Of a stretch of DNA of 9,019 nt, positions 1 to 6,373 are shown in pieces. Made by a program: the position numbers and the translations under genes. Position 1 is the stretch's first letter; each line of letters starts with the position of its first letter. Under the pieces are notes generated by a model. That model saw only the letters and a program-made list of their open reading frames with translations. It ran no database searches and had not been told where the DNA came from. Origin of the DNA: an uncultured Desulfobulbaceae bacterium (GTDB lineage: Bacteria; Desulfobacterota; Desulfobulbia; Desulfobulbales; BM004); contig CAMYJP010000076.1 in NCBI GenBank assembly GCA_947258675.1, positions 1 through 9,019 on the forward strand, written 5' to 3'.

Positions 1-649
1 CCGAGGTTGATCCAGAGCCGCCAGGCAGTTGTACGCTGTGGGTGGCATCATATATCACCGGGCAGCCAAATGACCTCATAATTGGAAAAGATCGCATATC
101 TACTACCAGGTTGTTATACCCTAAACAGGCCCCTCTTTCAGTAAGCAACAGTTTTCTATTACCAGTTGCCAATACCTTGGCGACTGCGTTCTTCATGTCC
201 CAAGGGGCCAGAAATTGTCCTTTCTTTAAATTAATAGGTTTATTTGTTTCTGCTGCAGCAACTAAAAGATCAGTCTGACGACAAAGAAAGGCTGGAATCT
301 GGATGATATCAAGCACATCAACTACCTGCGCTAACTGGGCGACTTCGTGAACATCAGAGATTACCGGGACATCAAATTCACGTCTGATGTGAGACAATAT
401 ATCCAAACCCCTTTCAATTCCCGGACCTCGATAGGAATTCAAAGCCGTCCTGTTAGCTTTGTCAAATGAAGACTTGAAAACAAAAGGGATACCAAGGCGG
501 GAGGTAACAGACAAGACGGTTTCAGCAACCTTTCTGGCAATTTCAAGTGATTCCAGCACACATGGGCCGGCAATTAAAATTAACGAATGGCCGGAACCGA
601 CTTTGAAGGGTACATCGCCTGAAGGTTTACAGATGTCAACGGTTCCCAT
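1..649 (-). CDS. kdsA: 3-deoxy-8-phosphooctulonate (KDO-8-P) synthase, 3' end cut by window edge
   Basis: Condenses phosphoenolpyruvate with arabinose 5-phosphate to KDO-8-phosphate, the first committed step toward the KDO of lipopolysaccharide, in the cytosol. I translated the minus strand by hand: 216 codons are visible of a family usually about 270-285 long, so the C-terminal quarter lies outside. Visible family signatures in order: AGPCVLES (27-34), [10 protein letters not shown] (about 58-67), [53 protein letters not shown] and [12 protein letters not shown] near the cut. Cys30 in GPC and His of ATHS (about 204) match metal ligands of the metal-dependent class (Aquifex type); the E. coli enzyme has Asn at the Cys position. 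The start ATG at 649 lies 20 bp after the pyrG stop, so the two are probably co-transcribed. No Shine-Dalgarno sequence is visible. The frame stays open into the end of pyrG, so the exact start is likely but not proven. Confidence 0.95.
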   Translation of the reverse strand, partial: MGTVDICKPSGDVPFKVGSGHSLILIAGPCVLESLEIARKVAETVLSVTSRLGIPFVFKSSFDKANRTALNSYRGPGIERGLDILSHIRREFDVPVISDVHEVAQLAQVVDVLDIIQIPAFLCRQTDLLVAAAETNKPINLKKGQFLAPWDMKNAVAKVLATGNRKLLLTERGACLGYNNLVVDMRSFPIMRSFGCPVIYDATHSVQLPGGSGSTS

Positions 650-669
650 TTTTCTATAATTCAGGGAGG

Positions 670-2331
670 TTAGAGCTTTTCGGAGTATTTTAGAGCAGCC
701 TTAATAAAATCTCTAAACAATGGATGAGGTTTCATGGGTTTTGATTTAAATTCTGGATGGAATTGACAGCCCAGAAACCAGGGATGTTTTTTTAATTCAA
801 TTATCTCGACTAGATTATTGTCCGGAGATGTTCCGCTTATAACCAGACCTTTTTCAACCAGTTGCTCTCGAAAATCAGGATTAAACTCATAGCGGTGACG
901 ATGCCGCTCAAATATTTCATCTTCACCATATGCAGCATAAGCAAAAGTCGATGGCAGTAATTGACAGGGATAGCTTCCCAACCGCAAAGTACCCCCCATA
1001 TCAACATTTTCGTCTCTGGTTTGAGTTTCTTTAGTCCGATAGTCAAACCATTCTTTCATAAGATATATAACCGGATAGGCGGTCTTACGATTAAATTCGG
1101 TGCTATGGGCATCTTTCATTCCAGCTAAATTTCTGGAAAATTCCGCCACAGCCAGTTGCATGCCAAGGCATATACCAAAAAACGGAATTTTCTCCTGACG
1201 TGCATACGTTATAGCCAGCATTTTACCCTTGACACCGCGTTCCCCAAAACCACCCGGCACCAAAATTCCATGGCAGCCTTCTAACAGGTCTCTCACCTTA
1301 TTTTTTTGCTCTTCCAGCTCTTCAGCGCCGACATACTTCAACTCCACCTTGGTATCATTTGCTACACCGCCATGAACCAAAGCTTCATGCAGGCTTTTAT
1401 AAGATTCGGTCAGATCTACATATTTGCCAATAATCCCGATAGTTACACGTTTAGCGGGCGCCTTTATTTTTTTGACCAGCTCTTTCCAAGGATCAAGTTT
1501 CGGGGCTCTGGCCCAAATGTTCAGCAGGTTAAGAACCTTCTCATCAAGTCCCTCATTATGGAAATGGAGAGGCACTTCATATATACTTTTGACATCACGG
1601 GCTGTAATAACCGAATCGGTGGGGACATTACAGAAAAGAGCAATTTTTTCTTTTAATGCTTTGTTCAACTTTTTGGCTGTTCGGCATAAAAGAATGTCAG
1701 GTTGAATCCCAATAGCTCTTAACTCTTTGACACTGTGCTGCGTTGGCTTTGTTTTTACCTCCCCTGCCGTGGCTATATAGGGAACCAGGGTAACATGGAT
1801 AAACAGCGTATTTTCTCTACCCATGTCAAAACGCAATTGCCTGATTGCTTCAAGGAAAGGAAGACTTTCAATGTCGCCGATAGTGCCGCCAATCTCAATG
1901 ATGGCTATATCGACACTGTCAGACAGTTGCAGAACGGCATTTTTTATCTCATCGGTTATGTGGGGGATGACCTGCACAGTTCCTCCCAAATAATCACCGC
2001 GCCTTTCTTTTGTAATAACTGAATAGTAAATACGTCCGGAAGTGTAGTTGTTAATCTGCGCCATAACCGCATTGGTATAGCGCTCATAATGCCCCATATC
2101 GAGATCGGCTTCTGCACCGTCATCGGTAACATAAACCTCACCATGCTGAAACGGATTCATAGTACCTGGATCAACATTAATGTAGGGATCAAGTTTCTGG
2201 AATGTAACGGTGAGGCCACGGCTTTCAAGAAGGGCCCCAATGGAAGCAGCGGCCAAACCTTTACCTAAAGAGGAAAGAACACCGCCAGTGATAAAAATAA
2301 ACTTCGTTCGCGTGGTTTTAGTCGCTTGCAT
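670..2331 (-). CDS. pyrG: CTP synthase (glutamine-hydrolysing)
   Basis: Converts UTP to CTP using ATP and ammonia released from glutamine, the last step of de novo pyrimidine synthesis; cytosolic, tetrameric in known members. The 553-residue protein is full length for the family. The N-terminal synthetase domain (about 1-275) carries the P-loop [10 protein letters not shown] (16-25), the [14 protein letters not shown] block (47-60), [16 protein letters not shown] (63-78) and [11 protein letters not shown] (146-156). The C-terminal class I glutamine amidotransferase domain (about 297-550) has PGGFGERG (359-366), the nucleophile Cys388 in GICLGMQ, and His525/Glu527 in QFHPEF. All catalytic residues are present. 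It is followed directly by kdsA; CTP is used by KdsB to activate KDO. It is divergent from the gene at 2507. The ATG at 2331 has no clear Shine-Dalgarno sequence; it is chosen because it gives the usual short lead before the KFIFITGG strand. Confidence 0.98.
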   Translation of the reverse strand: MQATKTTRTKFIFITGGVLSSLGKGLAAASIGALLESRGLTVTFQKLDPYINVDPGTMNPFQHGEVYVTDDGAEADLDMGHYERYTNAVMAQINNYTSGRIYYSVITKERRGDYLGGTVQVIPHITDEIKNAVLQLSDSVDIAIIEIGGTIGDIESLPFLEAIRQLRFDMGRENTLFIHVTLVPYIATAGEVKTKPTQHSVKELRAIGIQPDILLCRTAKKLNKALKEKIALFCNVPTDSVITARDVKSIYEVPLHFHNEGLDEKVLNLLNIWARAPKLDPWKELVKKIKAPAKRVTIGIIGKYVDLTESYKSLHEALVHGGVANDTKVELKYVGAEELEEQKNKVRDLLEGCHGILVPGGFGERGVKGKMLAITYARQEKIPFFGICLGMQLAVAEFSRNLAGMKDAHSTEFNRKTAYPVIYLMKEWFDYRTKETQTRDENVDMGGTLRLGSYPCQLLPSTFAYAAYGEDEIFERHRHRYEFNPDFREQLVEKGLVISGTSPDNNLVEIIELKKHPWFLGCQFHPEFKSKPMKPHPLFRDFIKAALKYSEKL

Positions 2332-2394
2332 AGCGACAACTATAGCAGTATGCTCGGGAATTGGCCAAGAATTTTTTCACTTTAATTTCCTTCA

Positions 2395-2425
2395 ATTATA
2401 TTCATATCATTCGTTACTTTACCAA
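2395..2425 (-). promoter_or_regulatory. Possible sigma70-type promoter of pyrG-kdsA
   Basis: Read on the minus strand, a perfect TATAAT occupies 2400-2395. The nearest -35-like hexamer is TTGGTA at 2425-2420, giving a 19-bp spacer; GGTAAA at 17 bp is the alternative. The start would fall near 2388, leaving a leader of about 57 nt before pyrG. The -10 is strong but the -35 and spacing are poor, so this is a candidate only. Confidence 0.35.
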
Positions 2426-2432
2426 AAAAACT

Positions 2433-2461
2433 TTGACATCCAATCGCAGCGAACGTAAAGT
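2433..2461 (+). promoter_or_regulatory. Likely sigma70-type promoter of the 2507 gene group
   Basis: A perfect -35 TTGACA (2433-2438) is followed by a 17-bp spacer and TAAAGT (2456-2461, 4 of 6 to consensus). Transcription would begin near 2468, about 39 nt before the ATG at 2507. It lies back to back with the candidate pyrG promoter, so the 175-bp divergent region probably drives both directions. Confidence 0.6.
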
Positions 2462-2506
2462 GCCTCTGTTCAATAAAATACAACACAAATCATCGGGTTT
2501 TCCATA

Positions 2507-3310
2507 ATGAGTTTTTTGGGGGTTGCCAACAAATTGTTTGTTCTCTTCGGACTTGCCAACAGAAAGTCAGTAGCCTGTGCTGTCGGTAAAAGGCTTGTCT
2601 CCGAAGGAGCTGAAGTAGTGCACGTCGTAAGATCTGAACAACGAAGGGAAACCGCGAAAAAACTTTTCCCAGATTCGAAGATCTTTGTGTGTGACGTGGA
2701 AAACGAAGAAAATATTATTAAAGTAAAGGATGAGATAAAAGCTGCAATACCTGGGCAAATAGAAGGTATTGTCCACTCCATAGCCTATGCTAATTATTCA
2801 GAAGGGTTGAAACCGTTTCATGGGACAAGCAAAAAAGATTTTCTACAAAGTGTCGACATCTCCTGCTTTTCATTAATATCCATTTGTAATCATTTTAAAG
2901 ACCTGCTGGCTGATAACTGTTCTGTTGTTACTATATCCATATCGACAACGAAAATGGCCGCAGAAAATTACGGGTATATGGCACCTGTCAAAGCTGCACT
3001 GGAATCATCTCTGTGTTTTCTTGCCAAAAGCTTTTCCCGTTTTTCACATATACGATTTAATGCAGTTTGCGCCGGGCTTTTAAAAACTTCTGCTTCAGCT
3101 GGTATTCCTGGCTATGTTGACAGTTATTTATACGCAGAACAACTGACTCTCAGGAAAAAGGGGCTGAAAACCGATGAAGTTGCCGATGTCGCTGTTTTCC
3201 TCCTATCTGAGCGATCTTCAGGAATCAATGCGCAGCATTTAATAGTAGATGCAGGAATGGGAACAAATTATTTTGATGATGCTATTATTGCTAAGGCAAT
3301 GAAGGAGTAA
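2507..3310 (+). CDS. FabI-like enoyl-[acyl carrier protein] reductase / short-chain dehydrogenase
   Basis: A 267-residue classical-length SDR whose closest recognisable relatives are FabI enoyl-ACP reductases, which reduce trans-2-enoyl-ACP with NAD(P)H in the last step of fatty acid elongation. Visible: the FabI-type dinucleotide loop GLANRKSVA (15-23), VCDVENEENI (61-70, adenine-side Asp), VHSIAYA (89-95, a FabI hallmark), the catalytic Tyr155-x6-Lys162 spacing typical of FabI, CAGLLKTSASAGI (188-200, aligned with the FabI AGPIRTLAASGI region) and the C-terminal LIVDAGM (245-251). The residue ten before the catalytic Tyr, Tyr146 in E. coli FabI, is Ile145 here, so it is a divergent member. 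The next gene is an OleA-like ketosynthase, 118 bp downstream, suggesting a dedicated rather than housekeeping role. I do not assign fabI because the substrate cannot be told from sequence. The ATG lacks a clear Shine-Dalgarno sequence but gives the canonical FabI N-terminus (MxFL). Confidence 0.85.
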   Translation: MSFLGVANKLFVLFGLANRKSVACAVGKRLVSEGAEVVHVVRSEQRRETAKKLFPDSKIFVCDVENEENIIKVKDEIKAAIPGQIEGIVHSIAYANYSEGLKPFHGTSKKDFLQSVDISCFSLISICNHFKDLLADNCSVVTISISTTKMAAENYGYMAPVKAALESSLCFLAKSFSRFSHIRFNAVCAGLLKTSASAGIPGYVDSYLYAEQLTLRKKGLKTDEVADVAVFLLSERSSGINAQHLIVDAGMGTNYFDDAIIAKAMKE

Positions 3311-3428
3311 CTGTCAATAGATTGCTCGGATCTGAAAACCATTTTGTTTCCATAAGGCCTGAATATATCCGCTTTCAACACACTATCTGATCAATTTTAA
3401 TGATAATCTTCTGTAACCCATTTTCACC

Positions 3429-4478
3429 ATGAAATACCAAAATGTCCTGTTGCGCTCAATGGGCTACGAACTGCCCCCCAATGTCCTGTCTTCAGATGCT
3501 ATTGAAGAACGCCTTGCACCAGTTTATGAACGATTGAAACTTCCTCAAGGGAGATTGGAATTGATGAGCGGCATCAAAGAACGCCGTTTATGGAATAATC
3601 ATACCAGACCCAGTGAAGGTGCTGCTTTAGCAGGCCAGAGCGCAATCGACAATTCAGGCCTTAACCCACCAGATATTCAATGTTTGATTTTCACCTCAGT
3701 TTCACGTGATATGATGGAACCGGCCACTGCCTCTTTTGTCCATTCCCGGTTGGGTCTTCCCGACAATTGCTTGATATTTGACATTTCAAACGCCTGTCTC
3801 GGATTCTTAGATGGTATGATAATGGTTGCAAATATGATTGAACTTGGCCAGATCAAACATGGATTGCTTGTCGCTGGAGAAACATGTGAAACGCTCATTG
3901 ATTCGACTATTGAGAAAATGTTGGGAGATGCTACCCTGACCCGTAAATCCATAAAAAACTCATTTGCATCATTGACAATCGGATCCGGGGCTGTTGCGAT
4001 GACCATGAGCTATGGAGATTTTGAAGATGGCGGACATAAATTGATTGGCGGAAGTTTCCTTGCCAATACTGCCCAAGTCGACCTTTGTCAGGGTGGTCTA
4101 ACTGACAGTTGTGATAAAGAATCAAACCCAATTCTTATGGCAACCGATTCAGAAGAATTATTAAAGCATGGAGTTAAAACCGCCCATCAAGCTTGGGATA
4201 ATTTTATTTCAGAATTAGAAGTTGGTGCTGAAACTTTTGATGTCTTTTTCTGCCACCAGGTTGGCCGAGCTCATGCGAAACTCCTGTTTGAAACGCTAGG
4301 GCTTGATCCAGAGAGAAACTTTGAGACCTTACCGTACCTCGGAAATGTCGGCTCCGTTTCTGCACCCATCACGATGGCGATTGGCATAGAACAAGGGTTC
4401 CTGAGTGAAGGAAAGCGCGCGGCCATGCTTGGCATAGGAAGTGGGATCAATTGTTTAATGCTCTGTATTGACTGGTAA
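3429..4478 (+). CDS. OleA-like thiolase-fold ketosynthase (3-oxoacyl-ACP synthase III family)
   Basis: A 349-residue KAS III-superfamily enzyme that resembles OleA more than FabH. OleA joins two fatty acyl-CoAs head to head by a non-decarboxylative Claisen condensation, giving a 2-alkyl-3-ketoacid. Visible: SVSRDMMEPATAS (90-102), which matches the OleA block holding its catalytic base Glu (here Glu97); the nucleophile Cys123 in SNACLGF, exactly 26 residues after the Glu as in Xanthomonas OleA; His276 in CHQVGRAH; Asn306 in YLGNVGS, 30 residues after the His as in OleA; and LGIGSGINC (334-342) at the C-terminus. The Cys-to-His distance is about 11 residues longer than I recall for OleA, with the extra length probably around 155-180. 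No OleB, OleC or OleD is in the window. The neighbours are a FabI-like reductase before it and a cysteine-cluster protein after it. Comparisons are from memory of OleA. A FabH-like role with an unusual acyl substrate is the alternative. Confidence 0.85.
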   Translation: MKYQNVLLRSMGYELPPNVLSSDAIEERLAPVYERLKLPQGRLELMSGIKERRLWNNHTRPSEGAALAGQSAIDNSGLNPPDIQCLIFTSVSRDMMEPATASFVHSRLGLPDNCLIFDISNACLGFLDGMIMVANMIELGQIKHGLLVAGETCETLIDSTIEKMLGDATLTRKSIKNSFASLTIGSGAVAMTMSYGDFEDGGHKLIGGSFLANTAQVDLCQGGLTDSCDKESNPILMATDSEELLKHGVKTAHQAWDNFISELEVGAETFDVFFCHQVGRAHAKLLFETLGLDPERNFETLPYLGNVGSVSAPITMAIGIEQGFLSEGKRAAMLGIGSGINCLMLCIDW

Positions 4479-4496
4479 GGTCTGAAATTTTATAAT
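4468..4496 (+). promoter_or_regulatory. Near-consensus sigma70-type promoter overlapping the end of the ketosynthase gene
   Basis: TTGACT (4468-4473, 5 of 6) and a perfect TATAAT (4491-4496) are separated by exactly 17 bp. The -35 overlaps the last codons of the ketosynthase gene. Transcription would start near 4503, only about 10 nt before the ATG at 4513, so the transcript would be almost leaderless. This suggests the cysteine-cluster gene can be expressed independently of the upstream genes. Confidence 0.6.
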
Positions 4497-4512
4497 AGAA
4501 ATCATCACAGCC

Positions 4513-5121
4513 ATGAAAGAACTCACCCTGCATCCTGACCTTTCCATCAAGATCGGAAAACTCTATTTCGATATGCAGCAATCGTATGATGCGGTTGCCA
4601 TTCAATTGGATTTTACTTGTATTAATTGTCCTGATAACTGTTGTGACAGTTATTTTCAACACCACACCTATGTTGAATGGGCCTATCTGTGGGAGGGGCT
4701 GAAAGCAATAGACCTGGGAGAATTCAATAAAATAATGGCCAAGGCGGAAACGTATGTCAGCGAGAGTGAAACTCTATTAAGGCTGGGGAAAAGACCTCAA
4801 CTGATGTGCCCTCTTAATGACAGCGGCCTTTGCTCAATTTACTCGCATAGACTTATGATATGTAGATTGCATGGGGTTCCCGCAACATTGACAAAACCTG
4901 ATGGTAACCTTCTTCGTTTCCCAGGTTGTTTTAAATGTCAGGAAGAAGTTATTAAAATAAAACAGAATAATAAGTCCATTTCGTCACTTGAAAGAGCAGA
5001 ATTATACCGGAGGCTGGTGGAACTTGAAATCGATCTGCTCTCTGATAATATCGGGAAGGTTCCGAAGGTAAAGCTAACGCTGGCCCAGATGTTAGTATCC
5101 GGCCCCCCCCGTCTACCTTAG
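4513..5121 (+). CDS. YkgJ-family cysteine-cluster protein (putative zinc- or iron-binding)
   Basis: A 202-residue cytosolic-looking protein with no signal peptide or membrane segment. It carries the CxxCxxxCC cluster (Cys36, Cys39, Cys43, Cys44) that defines the YkgJ/CxxCxxCC family. More cysteines follow at 99 (MCP), 107 (GLCSIY), 117 (ICRLHG), 139 and 142 (PGCFKC). The pattern of CPLND-GLCSIY-RP/RL-xxCRLHG is typical of the family, which is thought to bind a metal or an Fe-S cluster; its biochemical role is generally unknown. The gene begins 34 bp after the ketosynthase and has its own near-consensus promoter, but no Shine-Dalgarno sequence. Near the 3' end there is a run of eight C residues (5103-5110), four codons before the stop; a one-base slip there would only alter the last few residues. 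A role in maturing or serving the neighbouring lipid enzymes is inference from position alone. Confidence 0.85.
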   Translation: MKELTLHPDLSIKIGKLYFDMQQSYDAVAIQLDFTCINCPDNCCDSYFQHHTYVEWAYLWEGLKAIDLGEFNKIMAKAETYVSESETLLRLGKRPQLMCPLNDSGLCSIYSHRLMICRLHGVPATLTKPDGNLLRFPGCFKCQEEVIKIKQNNKSISSLERAELYRRLVELEIDLLSDNIGKVPKVKLTLAQMLVSGPPRLP

Positions 5122-5152
5122 AGATCAATCACTATCAATAGGTGTTCACTAG

Positions 5153-5419
5153 ATGGTTGCAAGCGAGACTAATCGGATCCAAAAGGCCATATTGGAAGTC
5201 ATTAACAATCAACTGCGAGATAATAATCCCCCGCAGACCAAAAAAACTCTTGAACGCTTGAAGAGAGAAGGGTTTTCAGAAGATAAGGCTTTAAATCTTA
5301 TCGGTTCCGTAGTGGCAGTGGAAGTCGTCAATGTCCTGAAAAAAGGGTTGGCTTATGATGAAAAAAGATATATTGCTGCCCTTGAAGAACTTCCAAATTT
5401 ACCTTGGAAAAATGATTGA
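5153..5419 (+). CDS. Small hypothetical protein, 88 residues
   Basis: I cannot assign a function. The predicted 88-residue product is soluble and mostly helical, with an early asparagine/proline turn (DNNPPQTKKT, 23-32), a central RLKREGFSEDKALNLIGSVV stretch (35-54) and a tail rich in ENLP-like elements (AALEELPNLPW, 75-85). The layout (helix, DNNPP turn, then EGFSxDxA helix, then LPxLPW end) resembles small uncharacterised bacterial proteins I have seen elsewhere, but I cannot name the family. It starts 31 bp after the cysteine-cluster gene and is probably in the same transcript. A weak AGG (5140-5142) precedes the ATG by about 10 nt. Codon use looks like that of its neighbours, and no overlapping frame competes, which supports a real gene. 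Confidence 0.7.
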   Translation: MVASETNRIQKAILEVINNQLRDNNPPQTKKTLERLKREGFSEDKALNLIGSVVAVEVVNVLKKGLAYDEKRYIAALEELPNLPWKND

Positions 5420-5483
5420 TTAATCGTTTTCTCATCCTGCTGAGTCGTTTAATGATTGACTGTATAATAATACTTCCCACTCA

Positions 5484-6059
5484 CTATCCACTGAAGACAC
5501 CATGTTTAAAAAGGATATTCACAGCAATTCCAAGAAGAACCAGCCCGCCCAATAACTCTGCTTTGGAGCCGTAAGATTTGTTAGTGCCAACCATCCCCCC
5601 TAAGTGAAGGCCCAATATTGTCATAAGACCTGCCACCAAACCAATAATTAGGGCGGGGAAAATAATTGCCACTTTCAACATTGAGAACGTGAGCCCCACG
5701 GCGAGAGCATCAATACTGGTGGCCACAGAAAGCATAACCATTGTTCCACCTTTTGTTGGATCGCATTTGTGTTTTTGATCGTCTTCTTTTTTTATGGTGT
5801 TGGCAATCATATTTATCGCTATCAAACTCAAAAGGGCAAAAGCCAGCCAGTGATCTACATTTTCAATTAATTCACGAAATGTTAACCCAACAGCCCAACC
5901 TCCTATATTCATCAATCCTTGAAATAACCCAAAATGAAAGGACAATCGAAAGGTTTGCCGCCCACTGACATTTCCCAAGCACACGCCGGTGGCCACCGCT
6001 ACTGCAAAGGCATCGAGTGCAAGAGCAAACGCAATTACTATTATTGAAATAATATCCAT
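5484..6059 (-). CDS. mntP: Manganese efflux pump MntP
   Basis: Inner-membrane exporter that removes excess Mn2+ from the cytosol. The 191-residue length and hydrophobic profile fit the MntP family: about six transmembrane segments (roughly 1-24, 36-60, 70-88, 107-125, 129-153, 167-186). The internal repeat characteristic of the family is visible as ALDAFAVAVATG (14-25) and SIDALAVGLTFS (115-126), each with an acidic residue in the membrane (Asp16 and Asp117) needed for transport in known members. A hydrophilic loop KKEDDQKHKCDPTKGG (90-105) separates the halves. The gene is convergent with the 88-residue gene (64 bp between stops) and divergent from parA. No yybP-ykoY manganese riboswitch was recognised upstream; a 13-bp dyad lies 16 nt ahead of the start codon. 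No Shine-Dalgarno sequence is visible. Confidence 0.93.
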   Translation of the reverse strand: MDIISIIVIAFALALDAFAVAVATGVCLGNVSGRQTFRLSFHFGLFQGLMNIGGWAVGLTFRELIENVDHWLAFALLSLIAINMIANTIKKEDDQKHKCDPTKGGTMVMLSVATSIDALAVGLTFSMLKVAIIFPALIIGLVAGLMTILGLHLGGMVGTNKSYGSKAELLGGLVLLGIAVNILFKHGVFSG

Positions 6060-6074
6060 ACCATTAAAATTCTC

Positions 6075-6087
6075 TGGTAACTTACCA
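6075..6087. promoter_or_regulatory. 13-bp perfect dyad just upstream of mntP, possible operator
   Basis: TGGTAA-c-TTACCA is a perfect inverted repeat 16-28 nt upstream of the mntP ATG on the minus strand. A further TGGTAA half-site lies at 6134-6139, near a weak -35-like TTGCTT. The position suits an operator or a small leader hairpin that could limit mntP expression. It does not match the MntR box I know from E. coli, and the function is inference. Confidence 0.35.
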
Positions 6088-6164
6088 AAATTAATGTAAT
6101 TTTTTAATAATATTTTTTAATTACTATTGTGACTGGTAAAAAAAAGCAAATCCCCTACCCTACC

Positions 6165-6211
6165 TTATTCTTATGAATACTTTGGCCCATGCCAAGGACT
6201 CATAAGAATAA
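6165..6211. repeat. 47-bp imperfect inverted repeat with nested hairpin
   Basis: TTATTCTTATGA (6165-6176) and TCATAAGAATAA (6200-6211) are perfect 12-bp reverse complements. Between them a second stem, TTGGC (6182-6186) and GCCAA (6191-6195), encloses a CCAT loop, with 5-nt and 4-nt asymmetric interior loops. There is no T-run on either strand, so it is not a normal intrinsic terminator. It lies 33 bp from parS. It could be a protein-binding dyad, a cruciform or a structured leader; none of these is proven. Confidence 0.6.
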
Positions 6212-6244
6212 TATAACTATTTGAAAATATAGAATTTTTTGAAA

Positions 6245-6260
6245 TGTTTCACGTGAAACA
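6245..6260. promoter_or_regulatory. parS: parS centromere site (ParB-binding palindrome)
   Basis: TGTTTCACGTGAAACA is a perfect 16-bp palindrome and an exact match to the widely conserved bacterial parS consensus TGTTNCACGTGAAACA. ParB, encoded at 7527, is expected to load here with CTP, spread along the DNA, and be moved by ParA. It lies about 420 bp upstream of parA, which fits an origin-proximal partition locus. Confidence 0.95.
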
Positions 6261-6357
6261 CTAAATTATTCAGGCGCCTTTATAGAATTACAAAAGCCAT
6301 ACATGGAAAATTATTGCAGTCAATTGTTGCGCAGAAATATAACATTCGCAGCAAACC

Positions 6358-6373
6358 TCTTTCACATGAAACC
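6358..6373. promoter_or_regulatory. Degenerate second parS-like site
   Basis: TCTTTCACATGAAACC matches 13 of 16 positions of parS, with changes at positions 2, 9 and 16 that break the perfect symmetry. It lies 97 bp from the perfect site on the parA side. It may be a weak ParB site or a relic; changes in the central CACGTG usually reduce binding. Confidence 0.4.

Noticed and set aside
42..659. Plus-strand frames of 78 and 66 codons at the left edge
   Set aside because: They are antisense to kdsA, whose motifs are continuous across the region.
1306..2022. Open frames of 116, 93 and 95 codons on the plus strand opposite pyrG
   Set aside because: They lie antisense inside an intact, fully conserved CTP synthase gene and encode no recognisable motif.
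2470..2781. Minus-strand frame of 103 codons opposite the start of the FabI-like gene
   Set aside because: It overlaps the divergent promoter and the well-supported dinucleotide-binding region of the SDR; the translation looks like a low-complexity antisense product.
5411..5460. Direct repeat AATGATTGA (5411-5419 and 5451-5459) as an attachment or insertion scar
   Set aside because: Nine AT-rich bases, 40 bp apart with no mobile gene nearby, are readily explained by chance.
5456..5468. TTGACT and TATAAT close together between the 88-residue gene and mntP
   Set aside because: The hexamers are only one base apart instead of about 17, and the element would fire antisense into mntP.
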